A stretch of DNA of 51,621 bases from UBA11524 sp964464815 (lineage in GTDB: Bacteria > Bacillota > Clostridia > Christensenellales > Aristaeellaceae), in the NCBI GenBank assembly GCA_964464815.1, contig CAYXHF010000014.1, positions 1 through 51,621 of the forward strand, given 5' to 3'. Below are positions 7,113 to 14,218 of the stretch, one piece after another (positions within the stretch are counted from its first letter, which is position 1; the number at the start of each line of letters is the position of its first letter). The translations under genes and the position numbers were made by a program. The notes under the pieces were generated by a model. It saw nothing but the letters and a program-made list of their open reading frames with translations, ran no database searches and had not been told where the DNA came from.

Positions 7113-8759
7113 TTATTCTTCAATCGTACATCCGCCAATGAATTCCCGCAGCAGGCTCAGCGGCGGAATTTCCGCCAGCACGCCCTCGTCAATATCCGGG
7201 AAGTAGTTCAGCGTCTTAATCAAGCGTCGCGCCGCCAGATAGTTTTCGTCCTCCGGCTCAATGGCGCAAAGCAAGTCGTATGCATAATGCCGCAGCACCG
7301 GCAGCTCGTAGTGCAGGGCGGTGTTGAACATGCGGTCGGCGTTCTCCTGATAGGGGAAAATCCAGGTTTCCTCGCCATTGCGGACGCTGGGCCACATGGA
7401 GAGCGTCTCCTCGGGCGGCGTGGCGCGGAACTGCATGTCGCGCACAATGCGGCGCAGCAGTCGGGCATCCGTGGTGCGGATGCGGTTGTGGTCATCCAGA
7501 TTCAGGCAGGTCAGGGCGCTGACGAACACGCGGTACACCGCGTCCAAATCCAGCCCGTCGGAGAGCATCGGGTTCAGGCCGTGAATGCCCTCAATCACCA
7601 TCACCTGTCCTTCGCGCAGGCGCACCGGAATGCCCTTTTCCTCTCGCTTGCCCTGCTGGAAGGAGAAGCGCGGCAGCTCCACCTCCTGACCATCGAGCAG
7701 CGCCGCCATCTGCTTTCGGAACAGCGGCACGTCAATCGTCGTGATGGCCTCCAAATCGACCTTGCCATCCGGCCCTGCAGGAATGCTGTCGCGGTCGAGG
7801 TAGTAGTTATCCAGCGAAATCACCAGCGGTTGCAAGCCAATCACGTTCAGATGCAGTGCCAGACGCTGGGCGAACGTCGTCTTGCCCGACGAGGACGGCC
7901 CGGCCACCAGCACAATCTTCTTGTGCTGACGGGCCACATCCTCGGCAATATCGGCAATGGCCTTATCATGCAGCGCCTCATTCAGGCGGATGAAGTGGCG
8001 GAAGCGCTGTGTCTCCATCAGCTTGGATACGTCCGAGGCGTTATTCACGCCCAGCAGCGCACACCATGCCGTGGACTGGTCAAACACCGCCAGATGCTTG
8101 GCACGATGCACATACGCAGCGGGCGCATCCATCTGCGCCGCTGTGGGCAGACGCAGCACAATGCCGCGATCGGGCAGCCAGGTCAATTCAAACACCGGCG
8201 TCATGCCCGTATGCGCCGCCATCGCGCCGTAGAAGTACTCCCACACGCCGCCCAGACCATACATCGTGAAAAACGGCTTCTGGCGGCGATGCAGCAATTC
8301 CACCTTGTCCATCTGGCCGCGCCCCGCAAAATAGGCAATGGCGTCATCCAGACTCCATTCCTTCTTTTCAAACGGCATATTCTGCGCCGACAGGGCATGC
8401 ATTTGACGGGCAATCTTCTGCGTCTCTTCCTCCGTCACGTCGTGGCCGGGCATATTCAGCATCACACCACCGCCCACGCTGTATGCAATGCGCACCCGCT
8501 GACCCGGCAGCACCTGCTCCACCGCCGCCAGCAGCAAAAAGCGCACCGAGCGCTCATAAATGCGCCGTCCTTCTTCCTGACGCAGGGTCAGGGGAATCAG
8601 CGCCCCATCATGCTCCACGCGGTCGTTCATTTCCAGCACGCGACCGCCCTGCTGTACCGCCAGCACCCCCTCCGGATCAACGCCGAAGCGGTGCAGGCAC
8701 TGCATGACCGTCATGCCCTTTTCCAATTCCAATTGCTTTTCCTGACAGGTTACGACCAT
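7113..8759 (-). CDS. Nucleoside (uridine-type) kinase with TGS-like N-terminal region
   Basis: Belongs to the long nucleoside kinases of Firmicutes and Thermotogae: an N-terminal region resembling the TGS and second additional domains of threonyl-tRNA synthetase, followed by a uridine-kinase P-loop domain. The P-loop GPSSSGKT is at about residues 287-294, followed by SLDNYYLDR and VIEGIHGLNP, both characteristic of uridine kinase. The N-terminal 250 residues include the HALSAQNMPFEKKE stretch related to the editing domain, probably without editing activity. The ATG at 8759 follows GAGGAGG by nine bases. The product is 548 residues. The nucleoside substrate is not determined. Confidence 0.88.
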   Translation of the reverse strand: MVVTCQEKQLELEKGMTVMQCLHRFGVDPEGVLAVQQGGRVLEMNDRVEHDGALIPLTLRQEEGRRIYERSVRFLLLAAVEQVLPGQRVRIAYSVGGGVMLNMPGHDVTEEETQKIARQMHALSAQNMPFEKKEWSLDDAIAYFAGRGQMDKVELLHRRQKPFFTMYGLGGVWEYFYGAMAAHTGMTPVFELTWLPDRGIVLRLPTAAQMDAPAAYVHRAKHLAVFDQSTAWCALLGVNNASDVSKLMETQRFRHFIRLNEALHDKAIADIAEDVARQHKKIVLVAGPSSSGKTTFAQRLALHLNVIGLQPLVISLDNYYLDRDSIPAGPDGKVDLEAITTIDVPLFRKQMAALLDGQEVELPRFSFQQGKREEKGIPVRLREGQVMVIEGIHGLNPMLSDGLDLDAVYRVFVSALTCLNLDDHNRIRTTDARLLRRIVRDMQFRATPPEETLSMWPSVRNGEETWIFPYQENADRMFNTALHYELPVLRHYAYDLLCAIEPEDENYLAARRLIKTLNYFPDIDEGVLAEIPPLSLLREFIGGCTIEE

Positions 8760-8838
8760 GCAAAGCAGCCTCCTCAAAAGCTCAATTTTGCCATTGTCGG
8801 GTCGTTTTCTACCAATGGCAATGTTGATTGTCCAAAGA

Positions 8839-9837
8839 TTAATCCTCAAACGGCATGGAGGAGCGGTCGGCCTTTTCCAGCTCGTCCTCCAGGTTCAGCG
8901 GCGCGCCATGCTTTTCTTCATATTCCGCATCGCGCTGCGCCATCTGCATGCGCTTGGTGTGTACATAGGCGACATTGGACGGCGACGCCTTGCCAAGGGA
9001 GAGCGTCAGCCGCTTCTGTCCATCCGATTCCAGGCGCAGGCGTGCCCGCACCAGCATGTTGCCATGCTGCGGGCATTTCGCGAGGTTGATATACTTATCC
9101 GCCGCCTGACGCACATATGTCATGTCTTCCAGCTTCATCTTCTTGCCGCAAACCGTGCAACGCGGCGTGCGGGCAAATTCGCTGTCAAACGCCTCCTGCA
9201 CGGTGGCAAACACCTGACCACTGGCGCGTTCGCGCTTGTCCACGTGAATCAGCGGACGCGGCTTCTGCGGATATTTGAGCACATCCTCCGGCTGAGGCAG
9301 CTTCGCAAACACAAGCGCCGTGTAATATGCATCATGCAGCGCGTTGTGGAAGTAGCGTGCCGCATCCGGCTCAATGCCCAGCATTTCCATGGCCACCTTC
9401 AGGCCCTTGCGGTCGCGGCAGCCGTTGACGTCGGAAAAGAGGCGCTGAATGTCGCACAGCGGCGGCATCGGCTTGGTGTAGCCGAAGAAGTCCATGTTCT
9501 GCTTGAGCACACTCACGTCATCACATCCCCAGGTCAGCAGGGTATAGTCCTCCCCACACCAGGTGGTGAATTGCTCCATCGCATCCAGGAACGTCGGCGC
9601 GTCAGCCAGCTCCTCGGCACCCAGCTGGGTCATTTTGCGAATGCGCGGATGAATCTTCACATAGTACTGCGGCCGAATCGGGATGGAAATGCTATCCACC
9701 ACCTGATACTGTGCATCGACCTTCACCGCGCCAATCTGAATCATTTCAAACACCAGCCGATCGCCTACCTGGCGATAAACGGAGCTGTCATAGGACATCG
9801 GCTGATTCCATTCCAGGTCTACCACTATATAATGCAA
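8839..9837 (-). CDS. DEDDh-type 3'-5' exonuclease with zinc-finger tail
   Basis: RNase T/DNA polymerase III epsilon superfamily. Motif Exo I is DLEWNQP (residues 7-13) and the third motif is seen in HNALHDAYYTALVF, so a DEDDh nuclease similar to KapD/sporulation-inhibitor-type exonucleases. The C-terminal third is an addition with Cys-x2-Cys (CTVC) and later Cys-x2-His (CPQH), probably a zinc site. The start is taken as TTG at 9837 because GAGGAG lies nine bases upstream and the conserved strand HYIVVDLEW begins there. Longer ATG starts would overlap the upstream gene deeply. It may act on RNA or DNA; its substrate is unknown. Confidence 0.8.
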   Translation of the reverse strand: MHYIVVDLEWNQPMSYDSSVYRQVGDRLVFEMIQIGAVKVDAQYQVVDSISIPIRPQYYVKIHPRIRKMTQLGAEELADAPTFLDAMEQFTTWCGEDYTLLTWGCDDVSVLKQNMDFFGYTKPMPPLCDIQRLFSDVNGCRDRKGLKVAMEMLGIEPDAARYFHNALHDAYYTALVFAKLPQPEDVLKYPQKPRPLIHVDKRERASGQVFATVQEAFDSEFARTPRCTVCGKKMKLEDMTYVRQAADKYINLAKCPQHGNMLVRARLRLESDGQKRLTLSLGKASPSNVAYVHTKRMQMAQRDAEYEEKHGAPLNLEDELEKADRSSMPFED

Positions 9838-9850
9838 AACAGTTTTCTCC

Positions 9851-11125
9851 TCAGTATGTTTCTTCGCCCGCACATTGGCCAGCGAGAGCGCCGGTTGCCC
9901 ATGCAATCTGCAAATTGTATCCACCCGTGTGTGCATCCACGTCCAGCACCTCACCGGCAAAATAGAGACCGGTGACGAGCTTGCTCTCCATCGTCGCGGG
10001 CTGAACCTCCTTGACGTTCACGCCACCACGCGTCACAATGGCTTCCTCCATCGGCGCCAGCTTTTTGAGCGGAATCGGCAGCCCCTTGAGCGCCGCGACC
10101 AGCGTTTCGCGCTCCTCCTTGGTGATTTGCGCACACACCTTGTCGCCATCCACGCCACAAATTTCCGGGAAAATGTCCGCAAAGCTGGACGGCATCAGCT
10201 TGGGCAGCACATTGCGCAGCTGGCGACGGCTGTCCTCGGCAAAATCACGCTGCAAGCGCGCATCCAGCTGCTGCACCGTCAGACCCGGCTTCAAATCCAG
10301 CGTCACCTGCGCATCCTCCAATCGTTCCGGCAAATGGCAGGACATCGTCAGCGTCAGCGGGCCAGAAATGCCAAAGTGCGTGAACAGCATTTCGCCCAGG
10401 TCGGAGTACAGCACCTTCTTGCCCTTCTTGAGCGTCAGCGTCACATTTTTGAGCGCCAGACCCTGCAAGCGGCCGCACCAGTCGCATGCGGTTTCAATCG
10501 CCGACAGCACGCCCATGCGCGGCGTGGTCGTATGTCCCACACTTTCGGCCAGACGATACCCGTCACCCGTTGAACCTGTCAGCGGACAGGACATACCGCC
10601 CGTTGCCAGAATGACAGCGGCCGCTTTCATTTCCGTACCGTCCTGCAAACGAACGCCACGCACCTGCATCTGGCCCAGCTCATCCACATCGTGCAAAATG
10701 GCGGCCACACGGCTCTGGTAGCACACGCGCACGCCGTTTTCATTCATCATGCGCTGTAAGGTGCGCGTCACATCGCTTGCCTTCTCCGTCGCCGGAAACA
10801 CACGGCGGCCACGCTGCACCACGACCGGACAGCCGTTTTCCTCCAGCAGGCGCATCATGTCCTGCGGCGCAAAGAACGACAGGGCGCTGTACAAAAAGCG
10901 CGGGTTGCGCGGCACTTCCTGCATAAATTCGTCGATGGTGCAATCGTTGGTGACGTTGCAACGGCCCTTGCCGGTGATATACACCTTCTTGCCCAGCTTC
11001 TCGCCGCGCTCCAGCAGTGTCACCTCAGCGCCTGCCTTTGCGGCAAAAATGGATGCCATCATGCCCGCTGCGCCACCGCCAATGACAATCACGCGCTTCT
11101 TCGGTTCATGAATGTACTTCTCCAT
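9851..11125 (-). CDS. HI0933/YhiN family flavoprotein (NAD(P)/FAD-dependent oxidoreductase)
   Basis: The N-terminus holds a dinucleotide-binding fold (VIGGGAAGMMAS) with the acidic end of the second strand (LLERGE). It continues with the family signature KVYITGKGRCNVTN and a C-terminal FAD-contacting block (GLYFAGEVLDVDAHTGGYNLQIA). The 424-residue length fits the family, whose physiological reaction is not established. The ATG at 11125 overlaps the end of the RpiR-type gene by 20 bases, so the two are translated from one message. GGAGG sits about ten bases before the start. Confidence 0.9.
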   Translation of the reverse strand: MEKYIHEPKKRVIVIGGGAAGMMASIFAAKAGAEVTLLERGEKLGKKVYITGKGRCNVTNDCTIDEFMQEVPRNPRFLYSALSFFAPQDMMRLLEENGCPVVVQRGRRVFPATEKASDVTRTLQRMMNENGVRVCYQSRVAAILHDVDELGQMQVRGVRLQDGTEMKAAAVILATGGMSCPLTGSTGDGYRLAESVGHTTTPRMGVLSAIETACDWCGRLQGLALKNVTLTLKKGKKVLYSDLGEMLFTHFGISGPLTLTMSCHLPERLEDAQVTLDLKPGLTVQQLDARLQRDFAEDSRRQLRNVLPKLMPSSFADIFPEICGVDGDKVCAQITKEERETLVAALKGLPIPLKKLAPMEEAIVTRGGVNVKEVQPATMESKLVTGLYFAGEVLDVDAHTGGYNLQIAWATGALAGQCAGEETY

Positions 11126-11987
11126 GGCCTTCTTCCTCCAAATATACCTCGTATGTTTCCCAGATGGATTCCAGTTGCTTGAAGTGCTGCGTCAGCGCCT
11201 GCTTGCGGTGCAGACCCAGCGTGACCAGCAGGGCGTTAATCACACTCAGCGGTGCGGCCAGAGAGTCCACAAAGGACGCCATATCCGTCCGCGCCGTCAG
11301 GGACAAATCCGCGATTTCCGCCAGCGGCGACATCGGGCCGTCGGTGATGGCCACCACCTGCGCTCCGCAGCGCTTGGCAAAGCGCATCGCTTCGAGCGTG
11401 CGCGTGGAATAGCGCGGGAAGGAGATGCCAATCAGCACGTCATTTTCGCGCAGCTTGATAATATCCTCAAACACGTCCGTCGCGCCGGAGGACACCAGAT
11501 GCACGTTGTCGAAAATGTAGTTGAGATAGTAGCCCATGAACTGCGCCAGCGGTGCGGCTGAGCGCAGGCCCATGACGTACACCGCATTGGCAGACAGCAA
11601 GCGCTGCACCACCTCATCAAAAACAGACTGTTCAATCTGCTCCAGGGTGTTGCGCAAATTCTGCATGTCGCTTTTGAGTACCGTCGTCAGGGCCGCACCA
11701 GGATCCAGCTCCGTGGACATTTCAAAGCGCTGATTCGTCGTCAGGCGATGGCTGACCAGCTCCTGCAAGGATCGCTGAAGCTGCGGATAGCCTTCATAGC
11801 CCATCGCCGATGCAAAGCGCACCACAGTCGATTCGCTCACGCCCACGCTTTCGCCCAGACGGCTGGCGGTCATAAATACAGCTTTATCATAATGCTCCAC
11901 AATATATTGTGCGATTTTGCGATGCCCCTTGCTCAGTCGTTTCCCCGACTGATTCAGGCGGTCAATCATATCCTGCATATCCTGCAT
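11106..11987 (-). CDS. MurR/RpiR family transcriptional regulator
   Basis: An N-terminal helix-turn-helix of the RpiR class (residues about 1-80, including TASRLGESVGVSESTVVRFASAMGYEGYPQL) is joined to a C-terminal SIS sugar-phosphate-binding domain (about 110-260, with VYVMGLRSAAPLAQF and GISFPRYSTRTLEAM). These proteins usually respond to phosphorylated sugars. The ATG at 11987 is preferred because GAGGA lies eight bases before it. As first gene of an operon with a flavoprotein, an exonuclease, a nucleoside kinase and a DegV protein, and with a palindrome inside its own promoter, it may regulate itself and the operon. No sugar gene is adjacent, so the ligand cannot be guessed. Confidence 0.9.
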   Translation of the reverse strand: MQDMQDMIDRLNQSGKRLSKGHRKIAQYIVEHYDKAVFMTASRLGESVGVSESTVVRFASAMGYEGYPQLQRSLQELVSHRLTTNQRFEMSTELDPGAALTTVLKSDMQNLRNTLEQIEQSVFDEVVQRLLSANAVYVMGLRSAAPLAQFMGYYLNYIFDNVHLVSSGATDVFEDIIKLRENDVLIGISFPRYSTRTLEAMRFAKRCGAQVVAITDGPMSPLAEIADLSLTARTDMASFVDSLAAPLSVINALLVTLGLHRKQALTQHFKQLESIWETYEVYLEEEGHGEVHS

Positions 11988-12013
11988 GGTTAATTCCTCG
12001 TATCTTTCTCTTT

Positions 12014-12056
12014 GCATCACTGACCGGGTGATGCATTTGCATGTTTTTCCCGGTCA
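12014..12056 (-). promoter_or_regulatory. Leader with two mutually exclusive hairpins before the RpiR-type gene
   Basis: The 5' leader can pair TGACCGGG (12021-12028) with CCCGGTCA (12049-12056), or GCATCAC (12014-12020) with GTGATGC (12028-12034). The two share bases and cannot form together. This may be an RNA switch or two overlapping operators. Nothing in the sequence identifies a ligand. Confidence 0.4.
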
Positions 12057-12066
12057 ATGCACCTTC

Positions 12067-12095
12067 ATTATACGGGAATTCCCCGTGCTTTGCAA
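12067..12095 (-). promoter_or_regulatory. Promoter of the rpiR-degV operon with palindrome in the spacer
   Basis: Minus strand TTGCAA, 17 bases, TATAAT. The spacer contains the perfect ten-base palindrome GGGAATTCCC (12074-12083), exactly where a repressor would block polymerase. The first gene is an RpiR-family regulator, so autoregulation is a reasonable inference. Confidence 0.75.
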
Positions 12096-12178
12096 GTGGA
12101 TTCCGCAGAAAATGCAGTTTTTTCCCTTTTCGCCCTCGTTTTTTGACAGAAATGGAGCAAATGTTGCGTTTTCGACAA

Positions 12179-13294
12179 TTATACATGCCCCAGCAGCAGC
12201 GCCAGCAAGAGCATCAGCAGCAGGAAAAAGACGTTCAGCACCGTAAAGAACAGGAAGAAGCGTCCCTTCTTCGCACCCTCTGCCGCACCGTAAAGCCGGA
12301 AGGAAATGAGGCTCGCCAGTGACGCAATCAGCGTTCCCAAGCCGCCCAAATCAACGCCCAGCGCCAGCGCACGCGCATTATCCGTGAACGGCGACAGCAG
12401 CAGGCACGCCGGCACGTTGCTGATGACCTGACTGGTCAATAGCGCTGATAGCATGGGCGACGCCTGCATCATGCCCTCCAGCAGCGTGCGAATGGGCGCA
12501 TATGCCTTGATGGACGCAACAAACACGAAGAAGCACACAAACGTCAGCAGCAGCGTGTAGTCCACCTGGCGCAGCGTCTGTGCATCCATCGCCAGTACCG
12601 CCAGCGCAACCACCACGGCCAGCACCCACGCCGGAAGCACCTTTGCAATTGCCAGCAGCGCCACCACCGACAGCACTCCGTAGAGCGCAAGCAAGCGGCG
12701 CAGCAGCTTTTCTTCTACTGCATTGTCGTTTTCCAGCGTTTCCTTGGGCAGATGAAAGCACAGTGCCACCAGCGCAACAAACGCCACCGCCGCATACGGC
12801 AACAGCAGCGTCACAAAGTCCAGCGCCGTCAATGCGCCGGAGGTGTACAGGTACAGGTTCTGCGGATTGCCGATGGGCGTCACCATGCTGCCCAGATTCG
12901 CCGCAATGGTTTCCAGCACGACCGTCCAGATGGCCGCGCCTTGCCCTTTCCCCTGCAACAACAGCAGCGTCAGCGGCACCATGGTCAGCAGCGCCACGTC
13001 ATTTGTCACCACCATTGACAGCAAAAAGCACAGCGCCACCAGCACCATCGCCAGTGCGCGCAATGTATGCACACGCTGCGTCAGCTTCTGGCTAAGCATC
13101 GCCAATGCGCCCATACGCCGAAAGCCTGCCACGATGGTCATCAGCGAAAACAGCATCAGCAGGGTGGATGTGTCAATCCCTTCCACATGCGCCATGCACG
13201 GCGGTGTCAGCAAAAATGACAGCAGCGCCGCCACAAGCGAAACCGACAGGACAACCTCTTTCTTCAAATAGCGAATAATTTTCTTGCATTGCAT
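12179..13294 (-). CDS. SLC13/ArsB-like membrane permease
   Basis: A 371-residue integral membrane protein with about ten hydrophobic spans, related to the ion transporter superfamily that includes ArsB, NhaD and citrate/dicarboxylate carriers. It shows the two inverted-repeat signature loops: MVVTNDVALLTMVPL with LGSMVTPIGNPQNLY in the first half and SQVISNVPACLLLSPF in the second. It probably carries an anion or exchanges one for a cation; the substrate cannot be read from sequence. The ATG at 13294 has GGAGG about ten bases upstream. No arsenic or sodium resistance gene is adjacent. Confidence 0.82.
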   Translation of the reverse strand: MQCKKIIRYLKKEVVLSVSLVAALLSFLLTPPCMAHVEGIDTSTLLMLFSLMTIVAGFRRMGALAMLSQKLTQRVHTLRALAMVLVALCFLLSMVVTNDVALLTMVPLTLLLLQGKGQGAAIWTVVLETIAANLGSMVTPIGNPQNLYLYTSGALTALDFVTLLLPYAAVAFVALVALCFHLPKETLENDNAVEEKLLRRLLALYGVLSVVALLAIAKVLPAWVLAVVVALAVLAMDAQTLRQVDYTLLLTFVCFFVFVASIKAYAPIRTLLEGMMQASPMLSALLTSQVISNVPACLLLSPFTDNARALALGVDLGGLGTLIASLASLISFRLYGAAEGAKKGRFFLFFTVLNVFFLLLMLLLALLLGHV

Positions 13295-13309
13295 ACAAGC
13301 GCGCCTCCA

Positions 13310-13343
13310 TGTAACCTTTTCGATGTCATCCTTGTAACCTTTT
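13310..13343 (-). promoter_or_regulatory. Two 11-bp direct repeats upstream of the permease gene
   Basis: TGTAACCTTTT occurs at 13310-13320 and 13333-13343, 23 bases apart (about two helix turns), immediately upstream of the ribosome site of the permease gene. The arrangement suggests a binding site for a regulator acting on the permease or on the divergent Spo0A-like gene. Confidence 0.4.
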
Positions 13344-13424
13344 ACCTAAAACTGTTTCTGTTTTGTACTTTCTTACAAAACGGAAAAAAATTCCTCACAA
13401 TTACTTCCTTTTTTCCTATTTTTG

Positions 13425-13433
13425 TGGTATACT
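13425..13433 (+). promoter_or_regulatory. Extended -10 promoter of the Spo0A-domain gene
   Basis: TGG directly before TATACT forms an extended -10. The matching -35 region 17 bases upstream (TTCCTT) is weak. It lies 65 bases before the start codon and is the only promoter-like sequence in the divergent 203-base gap. Confidence 0.5.
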
Positions 13434-13497
13434 ACAAATAGGAATTACTTCCAGTAGTCCAGTTTTTCGTTCCAGCTGTACAGAGGAGGTTATCACG

Positions 13498-14151
13498 ATG
13501 GATGTTCCGAAGTTTGCCGTTTCCGATTTCAACGCGCCCGATGCCATCCCTGGGCACCCCTATGCATCCGGAGCATCCGTTGCCTATGGACAAGCCGCGC
13601 CTTCCGATGGGCAGCGTTCCTTTGGTGTCACCGAACCGACGTATCCCATCGCACAGCCGGAGGCGATCCCGGTCTATCCCGTCTACCAGATGTATCCCGC
13701 TTACTCGCCTTACATGCAAACAGGCCCGTTCCAGCCCATTCAAGCCGTTCCGGAAAACACCGTTCTCACGCTGCCGCCGCTGACACCCGGCACACCGCCA
13801 AAGTGGTACATCTCTGCCCTGCTGACGCGCCTTGGCATTCCGGCGCGCCTGTCCGGCTTTTATTACCTGACCTATGCGCTGATGTACCTGCTCAATCTGC
13901 CCGAAGGCACACATAAGCTCAATCTGGAATTGTATCCCTATCTGGCCCGCGAATGTCACACGACCCAGCTGGCCGTTTCGCATGCGATGCGCCACGCCAT
14001 CAACCAAATGTGGCAGGAGCCGAACATCACGGCGTACTGCTCCCTGCTGGGACGCAACGCATCCCCATATGAGCCAAAGCCGACCACCAGCGAATTTCTG
14101 GCGAACCTGATTGTCTTCCTGCGCATGCAATTAAGCCAGTATCGCCGCTGA
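13498..14151 (+). CDS. Receiver-less protein with Spo0A C-terminal DNA-binding domain
   Basis: The 217-residue product has two parts. Residues 1 to about 100 are low-complexity, rich in Pro, Tyr and Ala (for example IPVYPVYQMYPAYSPYMQ), with no receiver domain. Residues about 104-215 align to the effector domain of Spo0A, the master regulator of sporulation. The shared pattern includes LGIPA-x2-SG-x2-YL, LYP-x-LA, TT-x4-V-x2-A-x-RHAI-x3-W-x3-NI, and KPT-x-SEF-x-A. In the recognition helix, the Glu-Arg pair of B. subtilis Spo0A before A-I-R-H-A-I is Ser-His here, so target preference may differ. GAGGAGG lies before the ATG at 13498. It cannot be switched on by phosphorelay as Spo0A is. Confidence 0.85.
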   Translation: MDVPKFAVSDFNAPDAIPGHPYASGASVAYGQAAPSDGQRSFGVTEPTYPIAQPEAIPVYPVYQMYPAYSPYMQTGPFQPIQAVPENTVLTLPPLTPGTPPKWYISALLTRLGIPARLSGFYYLTYALMYLLNLPEGTHKLNLELYPYLARECHTTQLAVSHAMRHAINQMWQEPNITAYCSLLGRNASPYEPKPTTSEFLANLIVFLRMQLSQYRR

Positions 14152-14177
14152 AGGCTCCCCCCTTTTGTCCAGACGTT

Positions 14178-14218
14178 GGGCAGTTGCAGAAGGTTACAAT
14201 CTGCAACTGCCCTTTTTT
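14178..14218 (+). terminator. Terminator of the Spo0A-domain gene
   Basis: A perfect 12-bp stem (GGGCAGTTGCAG with CTGCAACTGCCC) followed by six T. The T run overlaps the last codons of the convergent comM gene, so the two genes share their 3' ends. Confidence 0.92.

Noticed and set aside
6915..9089. Long plus-strand open frame opposite the nucleoside kinase and exonuclease genes
   Set aside because: It mirrors minus-strand genes with clear family motifs, has no ribosome site and its residue composition (His, Gln, Arg rich) is that of an antisense reading.
12171..12177. Spo0A box-like TTCGACA/TGTCGAA upstream of the RpiR-type gene, and another near 23040
   Set aside because: A seven-base motif is expected several times by chance on both strands of a window this size. 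The sites are not near the Spo0A-domain gene.
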